Of a DNA stretch of 64,000 nucleotides, positions 1-7,354 are shown piece after piece. The notes below the pieces were generated by a model. It saw only the letters and a list, made by a program, of their open reading frames with translations. It did not search any database and had not been told where the DNA came from. The position numbers were made by a program, and so were the translations under genes. Each line of letters begins with the position of its first letter. Positions within the stretch are counted from its first letter, which is position 1. The DNA is from Acrocarpospora macrocephala (lineage in GTDB: Bacteria > Actinomycetota > Actinomycetes > Streptosporangiales > Streptosporangiaceae): the NCBI RefSeq assembly GCF_009687865.1, contig NZ_BLAE01000004.1, positions 186,001 to 250,000 on the forward strand, given 5' to 3'.

Positions 1-617
1 GCGGCCGGCCAGTCCCCGCGCAGTAAAGCGATCATGAGCGCGATCGTCTCCGCCGCCGGCACGGCCGCGCCCGCCGGGCGGCACGCGCCGCAGACCACGC
101 CGCCCGCGACGATCGCGAACGCCCGGACCGCCTCCGCCCCGCAGCGGGCGCACTCGGCCAGCGCCGGGGCGTAACCGGCCACCGCGAGGGAGCGCAGGAA
201 GAACGCGTCCAGCACCAGGCGGGGTTCGTGCGAGCCGTCCACCAGCGTGCGCAGCCCGCCGACCAGCAGCAGGAACTGGCGGAGCGCGGGCTCCTTCTCG
301 CTGGGGGTGAGCCGGTCGGCGGTCTCCAGCATGGCGGTGCCCGCCGTGTAGCGGGGGTAGTCGGCGCCCAGCGCCTCGCCGTACGGCCGGAGGGTCTCGA
401 CCTGGGTGACCATGTCCAGCGAGCGGCCGGTGTGCAGCTGCACGTCCACGTGGGTGAAGGGTTCCAGCCGGGCGCCGAACCGGGATTTGGTCTTGCGCAC
501 GCCCTTGGCGACGGCTCTGACCTTGCCGGTGCGCTTGGTGAGGATCGTGATGATTCGGTCGGCTTCCCCCAGCTTGTGGGTGCGCAGCACGACGCCCTCG
601 TCACGGTAAAGACTCAC
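1..617 (-). CDS. recO: DNA repair protein RecO (3' end outside window)
   Basis: RecO acts with RecF and RecR in recombinational repair, loading RecA on SSB-coated single strands. The reading frame starts at a GTG (615-617) and begins VSLYRDEGVVLRTHKLGEAD, a typical RecO N-terminal OB fold. It continues into the helical domain and a zinc-finger region with two Cys-x-x-Cys pairs (CARC and CGAC). About 205 residues are visible of the usual 240 or so; the stop lies beyond position 1. The ATG a few bases upstream (623-625) is out of frame and meets a stop at once, so GTG is the only sensible start. No strong ribosome site is seen. In actinomycetes recO normally follows era and leuA; here about 46 kb separates it from era. 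Confidence 0.93.
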   Translation of the reverse strand, partial: MSLYRDEGVVLRTHKLGEADRIITILTKRTGKVRAVAKGVRKTKSRFGARLEPFTHVDVQLHTGRSLDMVTQVETLRPYGEALGADYPRYTAGTAMLETADRLTPSEKEPALRQFLLLVGGLRTLVDGSHEPRLVLDAFFLRSLAVAGYAPALAECARCGAEAVRAFAIVAGGVVCGACRPAGAAVPAAETIALMIALLRGDWPA

Positions 618-857
618 CCGCTCATGCTACTCCGGGTCACAAATAGGGAAATTTCGGTAAGAATTGGGGCGCTGCCTGGGGCGGAAAAGTCGTCCCTAGC
701 TTGGACATCGGGTTGACGTGGGGTAAACCTGGGGTGCTACGGCTTAACCGAAAGGTCACTAAGCTTTGGCGCGCTGGCGGGCTTTCCGTATCAGATGGTT
801 GACCGGCCACCTGGTATCCGCCGCCCTGACTGACTGACCCCCGCCTGAAAGGGTGCC

Positions 858-2453
858 ATGACCCGCGTGGTCCTGCTGGGCTCCTCGCCCGGCCCGATCG
901 GTTCCGAGGCCGGCGCGCCGCCCGTCCCCCCCACGGACCTGCCGCTGCCGTCGCTGCCCGGCGCCCCCACCGTGTACGGCAGGCTGCTCCAGCAGCTCGC
1001 CTCCCTCGACCCCGAGCCCGTCACGATCGCCAGGCCCGCCGACGCGGCGGCGTTCCGCGTCCAGCCGGCGCGGGTGGCCGAGAGCGCCGACGTGGCCGGT
1101 GACCTGCGCGCCCTGGCCGACGCGGTGGAGGGATCCACCGACAACGTGCTGATCCTGCCCGCCAACGCGCTGCTGCACGACGAGCTGATCTACCAGCTGA
1201 CCAAGGCCAAGCGCGGCGCGATCGCGCTGATCCTGCGCGAGGAGCGGGACGAGAACGCGCCAGAGCCGCCCCCGATCGAGGAGGCCGAGCCCGAGATCGG
1301 CACGGCCGTGCTGGAAGGGCTGCCGCAGCGCACCCGGGCCGGGCGCGGCCGGGTGATCTCGGTGGGCACCGCCCACCACGCGGTCACCCGCCCGAACGCG
1401 GCCCTGCTCGGGCCCATCCACGTGCAGCAGAAGCACGTGGCGACGCTGGCCGAGGTGGCCCGCGAGCTCGCCGACCTGGTCCACCTGGTGGGCCCGGAGG
1501 ACGTTAAGGATAAGGACGACGTCACCGAGCTGCTCGTGTTCGGCCTGGTCCGGCGCGGCGTCTCGGTCGGCGTGCGGGGCCGCCGCGACCTGTTCTACCG
1601 CCGCCTGCACGATCCCGCCGAGGCGGTGGCCGCGCTCGCCGAGATGGCCACATTCAACGAGGACCGGGCCCGGCTGGACAACGCGGTCAAGGGCGCCGAC
1701 GGCTTCTTCACCACGTTCTTCGTCAGCACCTACTCGCGCTTCCTGGCCCGCTGGGCGGCCCGCCGGGGTCTGACCCCCAACCAGGTCACGCTGATCTCGA
1801 TCTTCACGGGCCTGCTGGCCGCGGGCGCGTTCGCGACCGGCACCCGGCCCGGCTACGTGGCCGGCGGCGTGCTCATCTACTTCGCGTTCGTCTTCGACTG
1901 CGTGGACGGCCAGGTCGCCCGCTACGCCCGCCAGTTCGGCGTGCTCGGCGCCTGGCTGGACGCGACCTTCGACCGGTTCAAGGAGTATGCCTGCTTCGTC
2001 GGCCTGGCCATCGGCGCAACCGTGTCCGGCCAGTTCGGCGACGGTGAGGGCGTGTGGACGCTGGCCCTGGTGGCGCTGGCGCTCCAGTCGGTCAAGCACC
2101 TGCTGGACTTCTCCTTCGGGGCCGCCAACCGGCGCAAGCCGCCGGTGCCGCTGCCCACCCTGGAGCTGACGGCGGCCGACGACCGGCCGCTGCGCGAGGC
2201 GCTGGAGACCCGCAAGCTCAACCGCAGCGGCGGCGTGCACGCCATGCTCCGGTTCTGGGCCAGGGCCGGGCGGTTCCGCCCGATGCACTGGGCCCGCAAG
2301 ATGATCGTCTTCCCGATCGGCGAGCGGTTCGCCGCCATCGCCCTGGTCACCGCGTTCTTCGACCCCCGGGTGACGTTCCTCACCCTGATCGTCTGGGGCG
2401 GCGTCGCGGCCACCTACACCCTGACCGGACGTCTCCTGAGGTCGCTCGCATGA
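858..2453 (+). CDS. CDP-alcohol phosphatidyltransferase family membrane enzyme
   Basis: This is a 531-residue protein. The last 270 residues or so hold the CDP-alcohol phosphatidyltransferase domain with the complete signature D-x2-DG-x2-AR-x8-G-x3-D-x3-D (DCVDGQVAR ... GAWLDATFD) followed by several membrane segments. The first 250 residues or so are soluble, begin VVLLGSSPGPIGSEAGA, and resemble a nucleotidyltransferase-like or regulatory domain found fused to this family in actinomycetes. The enzyme probably transfers a CMP-activated head group onto an alcohol acceptor in the cytoplasmic membrane; substrates cannot be read from sequence. The start follows GAAAGGGTGCC. It overlaps the next gene by 4 bases (ATGA), so the two are translationally coupled. 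Confidence 0.88.
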   Translation: MTRVVLLGSSPGPIGSEAGAPPVPPTDLPLPSLPGAPTVYGRLLQQLASLDPEPVTIARPADAAAFRVQPARVAESADVAGDLRALADAVEGSTDNVLILPANALLHDELIYQLTKAKRGAIALILREERDENAPEPPPIEEAEPEIGTAVLEGLPQRTRAGRGRVISVGTAHHAVTRPNAALLGPIHVQQKHVATLAEVARELADLVHLVGPEDVKDKDDVTELLVFGLVRRGVSVGVRGRRDLFYRRLHDPAEAVAALAEMATFNEDRARLDNAVKGADGFFTTFFVSTYSRFLARWAARRGLTPNQVTLISIFTGLLAAGAFATGTRPGYVAGGVLIYFAFVFDCVDGQVARYARQFGVLGAWLDATFDRFKEYACFVGLAIGATVSGQFGDGEGVWTLALVALALQSVKHLLDFSFGAANRRKPPVPLPTLELTAADDRPLREALETRKLNRSGGVHAMLRFWARAGRFRPMHWARKMIVFPIGERFAAIALVTAFFDPRVTFLTLIVWGGVAATYTLTGRLLRSLA

Positions 2454-3166
2454 TCACGCACCCGCAGCAGGTCACCCCGCTCCCCGACCCGGACGAGGAG
2501 CGCCGCCGGATCCAGACCGAGCGGCTGCTCGCCTACCGCGACGACGGACCGCTGGTCGCCGTCCTGAAGAACCGCCTCGGGCCCGGCCTGCCGCCGGTTC
2601 CGGCGACCCTGGCGGCCCTGCTCGCGATCATCGCGCTGGCGGTCGCCGGCGTGCTCACCGAGGGCCCGATCCTGCTGGTCCCGGCGCTGGTGCTGGTGGC
2701 GCTGGTGGTGCCGACCGCGCCCCGGGACCATCTGGGCCGCTTCGACTGGCTGACCCCGCCGCTGCTGCGTGGCGCGGAGTTCCTCACCATCATCCTGCTC
2801 GGCCTGGCCGAGCAGACGCCCAAGTGGCTGCTCTTCGTGCTGATCTACATCGTGGGCTACCACACCTACGACACCGTCTACCGGACCAGGCAGAGCATCT
2901 GGCCGCCCGCCTGGATCTTCCAGGCGGGTCTCGGCTGGGAGGTCCGGCTGCTGGTGATCGGGGCCGGGGCCGCGTTCGGGCAGCTGACCTGGGTGGCCGG
3001 GCTGCTCACCGCGTATCTGGTGGTGCTGTTCTCGGTGGAGAGCGTGACCAGCTGGGTGCGGCTGGACAAGGCGTCCGCGCTGGACAAGGCCTCCGCCGAC
3101 CAGGACCTGGAGGCCAGCCCGGAGGAGGCCATGGAAGCCGCGACCGGCGACGCCGAACAGGGTTAG
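2450..3166 (+). CDS. DUF5941-type integral membrane protein
   Basis: This 238-residue protein starts at an ATG inside the ATGA overlap with the preceding phosphatidyltransferase. After about 45 polar residues it has four to five hydrophobic segments (for example LAALLAIIALAVAGVL and LLVIGAGAAFGQL). It carries the conserved block YHTYDTVYRTRQ...PPAWIFQAGLGWEVRLL that I associate with DUF5941. In other actinomycetes this domain is often fused to the C-terminus of the same CDP-alcohol phosphatidyltransferase, so here it is probably a split partner of the same membrane enzyme. The C-terminal tail is acidic and charged. Its stop overlaps the stop of the convergent hemerythrin gene by 4 bases. Function is unknown beyond this association. 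Confidence 0.8.
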   Translation: MITHPQQVTPLPDPDEERRRIQTERLLAYRDDGPLVAVLKNRLGPGLPPVPATLAALLAIIALAVAGVLTEGPILLVPALVLVALVVPTAPRDHLGRFDWLTPPLLRGAEFLTIILLGLAEQTPKWLLFVLIYIVGYHTYDTVYRTRQSIWPPAWIFQAGLGWEVRLLVIGAGAAFGQLTWVAGLLTAYLVVLFSVESVTSWVRLDKASALDKASADQDLEASPEEAMEAATGDAEQG

Positions 3167-3828
3167 TCTCGGATGAGTTTGATCTGCTTGGCGTAGACGC
3201 GCTTGCCGACCAGGTTCCAGATCAGCTTGACCATGACGGGCTTGTCGGCCATGAAGTGGGCGTACTCCTCCGGGGTGATCTCCTCCAGGATGGCGCCCAG
3301 GGAGATCAGCTTCTTGGTCGCGGAGTCGTTGGCCATCTCGCGGAACGCCTGCTCGCCCAGGGCGTTCCACTCGGCGACCGTGATGTGCTCGGAGATCAGC
3401 GGCAGGATGCGCTCCTCCTCCTCGCCCAGGTGCTCCACCAGCGCGTCGCGGTGCCTGCCGAGTTCGGCGATGATCTGGTCGCGCAGGTGGAGGGCGGCGG
3501 TGCGCTCCCATTCGGGTAGCAGGGCGGCGATCCGCTCCATCGTGTCGGCCACGACCTCGTGCTGGGCCTCCATCCGCAGCACCAGTTCGGCCTCCAGGTC
3601 GACCCGGGCCAGCAGCTTGGGCCAGAGCAGGTTGTCCTCGTTGGTGTGGTGGTGGTGCAGTCCCTCGGCGTACGCGCGGTAGTAGTCGGCGACCACCTTG
3701 GCGCGCGCGACATCCCCGGCGGCGACCCGGCCGACGACCTGCGGCAGCAGCCGGGACTCGCGCCGGAACACCCGGTGGATGATCACCATTTCCTGGACGT
3801 ACGGACGGTCTTGGGTGGCGGTGGACAT
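3163..3828 (-). CDS. Hemerythrin-like (DUF/HHE) domain protein
   Basis: This 221-residue protein has an HHE-type four-helix bundle. Histidines and acids expected to ligate a di-iron centre are visible: the HRVFRRES region, LHHHHTNEDNLLWP (about residues 59-72), EAQHEVV, and HRDALVEHLGEEEERILPL. Such proteins bind O2 or NO, or sense iron and redox state. A C-terminal extension of about 65 residues (AFREMANDSATKK ... YAKQIKLIRD) resembles those of actinobacterial hemerythrins. The ATG follows GGGAGCTCAGAA. The gene is divergent from the SARP regulator, and three CAAG-core 11-bp repeats lie in the shared region reading toward this gene (3874-3906), suggesting control by that regulator. Confidence 0.88.
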   Translation of the reverse strand: MSTATQDRPYVQEMVIIHRVFRRESRLLPQVVGRVAAGDVARAKVVADYYRAYAEGLHHHHTNEDNLLWPKLLARVDLEAELVLRMEAQHEVVADTMERIAALLPEWERTAALHLRDQIIAELGRHRDALVEHLGEEEERILPLISEHITVAEWNALGEQAFREMANDSATKKLISLGAILEEITPEEYAHFMADKPVMVKLIWNLVGKRVYAKQIKLIRD

Positions 3829-3873
3829 TTCTGAGCTCCCTTGTCGGTCTGTGTGCCGATAAATCTCCACCTG

Positions 3874-3906
3874 CCGTCTTGAAGCCCACTTGGGACGGTC
3901 TTGGGA
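3874..3906 (-). promoter_or_regulatory. Three 11-bp direct repeats, probable SARP operator (hemerythrin/regulator)
   Basis: Read on the minus strand, the site is TCCCAAGACCG, TCCCAAGTGGG, CTTCAAGACGG: three contiguous 11-bp units with the core CAAG in exact helical phase. SARP-family regulators bind direct heptamer repeats spaced at 11 bp, so this fits the neighbouring regulator. On the plus strand the site ends 9 bp before a possible -10 (TACTAC, 3916-3921) for the regulator gene. The repeats themselves point toward the hemerythrin gene. The third unit matches the first unit of the second array at 7279-7289 in 10 of 11 bases. Function is inferred. Confidence 0.7.
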
Positions 3907-3934
3907 TCGAGGCAGTACTACGCTTAGCCACGTG

Positions 3935-6900
3935 ATGGCTCGTGTGCCGGTGCTCCTGCGGGTGCTCGGACCGTTTGACGCCCGGGTGGGCGACAGATCC
4001 GTACCGCTGGGGGGTCCTCGGCAGCGTGCGGTGCTGGCCCTGTTGGTGGCGATGCGCGGCGACGTCGTCTCGGTCGACCGGATGATCGAGGACCTGTGGC
4101 GCGGCGAACCGCCCGCCAAGGCGACCGCCTCGCTCCAGTCCTACGTGGCGAACCTGCGCCGCCTGCTGGAACCCGACCGGCCCCCGCGCGCCCCCGCCGA
4201 AGTGATCGTCAGCGCCGCCCCCGGCTACGCCATCCGGCTGGACCCCGACGCCGTGGACGCCTGGCGGTTCGAGCGGCTGGCCGAGCGGGCCAGAACGCTC
4301 AGCGAGCGCGACCCGGCCGCGGCCAGGAAGGCGCTCGGCGAGGCGCTCGGCCTGTGGCGGGGCGAGGCGTTCGCCGAAGTGGCCGACGAGGAGTGGGCGA
4401 TCGCCGAATCCGTCCGGCTCGGCGAGATCCGGCTCGGCGCGCAGGAGTTACTGGTCGAGGTGACGCTGCACTCCGCGCCCGCGATCGAGGCGGTGCCCGG
4501 AGCCGAGCTGCTCACCCGGCGCCATCCCCTCCGGGAGGAGAGCTGGCGGCTGCTCGCGCTGGCGCTGTGGGGCAGCGGGCGGCAGGCCGACGCGCTGGCC
4601 GCGCTGCGCCGCGCCCGGCACACCCTCGCCGAGGAGCTCGGTCTCGACCCGGGCCCCGCGCTGGTCGAACTGGAACGAGCCATCCTCAACCAGGACCTGT
4701 CCGTGCTCACCGCCGCCACCCGGCCCCGCGCCCCGCAGCCGGTCGCCGCCGAGATCCGCAAACCGGCCGAGACCCGGGCGGTGGAACCGCTGTTCGTCGG
4801 GCGGGACACCGAACTGGACGTGCTGGCCAAGGCCGCGCAGGACGCGCTCGCGGGCGAGTCACGCCTGGTGCTGATCAGCGGCGAGCCGGGCGCGGGCAAG
4901 TCCACCCTGATCAACCGGCTCATCGACGGGCTCGGCCCCGAGCACTGGCGGATCGCCACCGGACGCTGCCCCGAGGACGACGGCGCGCCGCCCGCCTGGG
5001 CGTGGATCGAAGCGCTCCGCCCGCTCACCAGGGACGTGCCGCTCGGCGCCTACCAGGGCGAGCTCGCCCCGCTGCTGGGCGAAGGGCAGCACCCCACCGA
5101 GGAGAACGCGGCCATCGGCCGGTTCCGGCTGCACCGCGCGGCCTGCGCCTGGCTGCGCGGGATGACCGGCGAGAACGGGAACGGTCCCGGCCTCGCCATC
5201 GTCCTGGACGACCTGCACCGGGCCGACGCCGAGACGCTCGGCCTGCTCACCGCCGTGGCCGAGGAGCTGGCCGGGGCGCGCATCCTGCTGGTGGCCGCGT
5301 TCCGCCCGTCCGACGTGACCGAGTCGCAGGAGGACGCGTTCGCGCAGCTGGCCCGGCACTCCCCCATCCGGCTGCCGCTCGCCGGCCTGTCCGCCGCCGA
5401 CGTCGAGGCGCTGGTCTCCTCGATCTGCGCCAGGCCGGTGGACCGGGACACGCTCGCCTCGCTCGCCGAGCGGACCGGCGGCAACCCGTTCTACGTGCGG
5501 GAGAGCGCCCGGCTGCTGGATTCCGAAGGCCGGTTGGGCGCGGTCCCCGACGGGGTGCGGGACGTGCTCAGGCGGCGGCTCGCCCGGCTGCCCGCGCCGG
5601 CCGTGAGCGTGCTCAGGCTGGCCGCCGTGGTCGGCCGCGAGGCCGAGGTGGAGGTGCTGGTCGGGGCCGCCGACGCCGACGAGGACGGCGTGCTGGAGGC
5701 GCTGGAGGCCGGGGTGCTCACCGGGCTGCTCACCGAGCCCGCGCCGGGCCGGGTCAGGTTCGCCCACGCGCTGGTCCGCGACACGCTGCACCAGGACCTG
5801 TCCCAGATGCGCCGGGCCAGGACGCACGCCCGGGTGGCCGACTCGATCGCCCGGCTCCATCCGGGCGACCTGCCCGCGCTGGCCCACCACTACGCCAGGG
5901 CGGCCACCTCGGCCACCGCGGAGCGGGCCATGAGCTACTCCATCCGGGCCGGGGAGCTCGCCACCCGCCGCTATGCCCACGACACCGCCGCGGACCTGTT
6001 CGCGCAGGCGCTGGAGTGCTTCGAGCGGGTGCCGGGAGAGGTGGGCGACCGGGATGGCCGCCGGGTGGAGCTGCTGGCCCGGCTGGCCCAGGCGCACGTG
6101 CTGTCCGGGGACGTGGCCGCCGCCAGGCAGACCCGGCAGCGGGCCATCAACCTGGCCGAGGAGACCGGCCGGGACGACCTGCTGATCACTGCGCTCACCT
6201 GCTGGACCGAGGCCACGCCCTGGCAGATCAAGCCGTACGGGACGGTGGACGAGCGCACGCTGGACCTGCTGGCCCGGGTGCTGCGCCGCGACGACCTGGA
6301 GCCGCTGACGCGGTGCCGGCTGCTGGACATGGTGTACTCCGAGATGGAGGGCGAGGAGGATCCGCGGGCCACCGCCGCGGTGGCGGAGCTGGACGCGCTG
6401 GTCGCGACCATGGACGACCCCGCGGCCGAGGCCATCAACCTGGTGGTGCAGATCCGGCGCTGCCACATGGAGGCCGACCCGCGGCGGGTGGTCGAGCTGA
6501 GCGAGCGGCTGATCGAGATCGCGGTGGCCCACCACATGGTCGCCTACCGGTGGTACGGCGAGTTCCTCGCGGCCCGGGGGCGCTGCATGCTGGGCGACGT
6601 CGGGCGCATGCGGGCGCACCTGGATCGGGCGCACGAGATCGCGAAGGCGTACCAGATGGTGGAGGCAGGGGCGGTCGGGATGATCGCCGAGGGCACGCTG
6701 GCCCACATCGCCGGGCGGCTGGAGGAGGCGGAACAGCGCTACGTCGAGGCGTACCACGCGCTGTCACGGGCCGGTTCGATCCACGCCGAGGGCGGGCACG
6801 CCTTCGCCGAGTTCGGGATCCGGCTCAGCCAGGGCCGGCTGGCCGAGTACGCCCCCGTCGCCGACCTGATGTTCGAGACGTACGGGCCGACCGCGGCCGA

Positions 6901-7315
6901 CATCGTGGCACTCGTCCTGCTCGAAGCCGGCGAGGTGGAGCGAGCTCGGGCCGCGCGGGCGCAGGGGCAGGCGCTGCGGCGGGACTACTACTACTCCATG
7001 TACGCGGTGATGCGCGGCGAGGCGGTGGCGCGGCTCGGCACCCAGGCCGAGATGGCGGAGATGATCGAGGTGCTCCGCGAGATCGAGGACCTGGTGCCCG
7101 GGACCGCGTCCCTGTCGGTGGCCGCCAGGCCGGTCGCGCACACGCTCGGCGATCTCCTGCTGGCCGCCGGGCGGCCGGCGGAGGCGGTGGCGAGCTACCG
7201 GCACGCGGCCGTGATCGCGCGCGTCCACGGGGCCGCCACGTGGGCGGCGGAGGCCGAGGAGGCGGCGCGCGGAGTGGGCTCCAAGACGGCGCCAAGAGAC
7301 GGGCAAGAGGGCTGA
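3935..7315 (+). CDS. AfsR/SARP-type regulator with BTAD, AAA ATPase and TPR-like region
   Basis: This is a large (about 1126-residue) transcriptional regulator. The order is: N-terminal winged-helix OmpR-like DNA-binding domain (residues 5-95: LGPFDARVGDRSVPLGGPRQRAVLALL), bacterial transcriptional activation domain (about 95-245, ending EELGLDPGPALVELERAIL), AAA ATPase domain with Walker A GEPGAGKST near residue 316 and Walker B VLDDLHRAD, then about 450 residues of helical TPR-like repeats. This AfsR layout integrates a cytoplasmic signal with ATP hydrolysis to activate target promoters. I chose ATG 3935 because the match to SARP proteins starts there (MARVPVLLRVLGPF); the GTG at 3932 is possible. 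A -10-like TACTAC (3916-3921) would give a very short leader. The gene's 3' end contains the operator-like array for the downstream transporter. Confidence 0.9.
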   Translation: MARVPVLLRVLGPFDARVGDRSVPLGGPRQRAVLALLVAMRGDVVSVDRMIEDLWRGEPPAKATASLQSYVANLRRLLEPDRPPRAPAEVIVSAAPGYAIRLDPDAVDAWRFERLAERARTLSERDPAAARKALGEALGLWRGEAFAEVADEEWAIAESVRLGEIRLGAQELLVEVTLHSAPAIEAVPGAELLTRRHPLREESWRLLALALWGSGRQADALAALRRARHTLAEELGLDPGPALVELERAILNQDLSVLTAATRPRAPQPVAAEIRKPAETRAVEPLFVGRDTELDVLAKAAQDALAGESRLVLISGEPGAGKSTLINRLIDGLGPEHWRIATGRCPEDDGAPPAWAWIEALRPLTRDVPLGAYQGELAPLLGEGQHPTEENAAIGRFRLHRAACAWLRGMTGENGNGPGLAIVLDDLHRADAETLGLLTAVAEELAGARILLVAAFRPSDVTESQEDAFAQLARHSPIRLPLAGLSAADVEALVSSICARPVDRDTLASLAERTGGNPFYVRESARLLDSEGRLGAVPDGVRDVLRRRLARLPAPAVSVLRLAAVVGREAEVEVLVGAADADEDGVLEALEAGVLTGLLTEPAPGRVRFAHALVRDTLHQDLSQMRRARTHARVADSIARLHPGDLPALAHHYARAATSATAERAMSYSIRAGELATRRYAHDTAADLFAQALECFERVPGEVGDRDGRRVELLARLAQAHVLSGDVAAARQTRQRAINLAEETGRDDLLITALTCWTEATPWQIKPYGTVDERTLDLLARVLRRDDLEPLTRCRLLDMVYSEMEGEEDPRATAAVAELDALVATMDDPAAEAINLVVQIRRCHMEADPRRVVELSERLIEIAVAHHMVAYRWYGEFLAARGRCMLGDVGRMRAHLDRAHEIAKAYQMVEAGAVGMIAEGTLAHIAGRLEEAEQRYVEAYHALSRAGSIHAEGGHAFAEFGIRLSQGRLAEYAPVADLMFETYGPTAADIVALVLLEAGEVERARAARAQGQALRRDYYYSMYAVMRGEAVARLGTQAEMAEMIEVLREIEDLVPGTASLSVAARPVAHTLGDLLLAAGRPAEAVASYRHAAVIARVHGAATWAAEAEEAARGVGSKTAPRDGQEG
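7279..7311 (+). promoter_or_regulatory. Three 11-bp direct repeats upstream of MMPL transporter, probable SARP operator
   Basis: The last codons of the regulator gene contain CTCCAAGACGG, CGCCAAGAGAC, GGGCAAGAGGG: three contiguous 11-bp units with core CAAG. The spacing and core are the same as in the array at 3874-3906. A weak -10 candidate (TAGGGG, 7323-7328) follows, then the MMPL start at 7355. The array points toward the transporter, as the first array points toward hemerythrin. That the SARP protein binds both is an inference from repeat phase, orientation and adjacency. Confidence 0.68.
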
Positions 7316-7354
7316 CCGACTGTAGGGGTCCAATCCGATGAAAAGGACACCCCC

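Noticed and set aside
759-2288. Long open frame on the minus strand opposite the CDP-alcohol phosphatidyltransferase
   Set aside because: It mirrors the third-codon GC bias of the real plus-strand gene, has no family motif and is rich in Gly, Arg, Gln and His as antisense frames in GC-rich DNA are.
4859-6757. 632-codon minus-strand open frame inside the SARP regulator
   Set aside because: Antisense shadow with His/Gln/Arg/Gly-rich composition and no motif.
4096-7341. 1081-codon open frame on the plus strand inside the SARP regulator
   Set aside because: It is the +1 shadow frame of the regulator: extremely rich in Arg, Gly, Ala and Pro with no recognisable domain.
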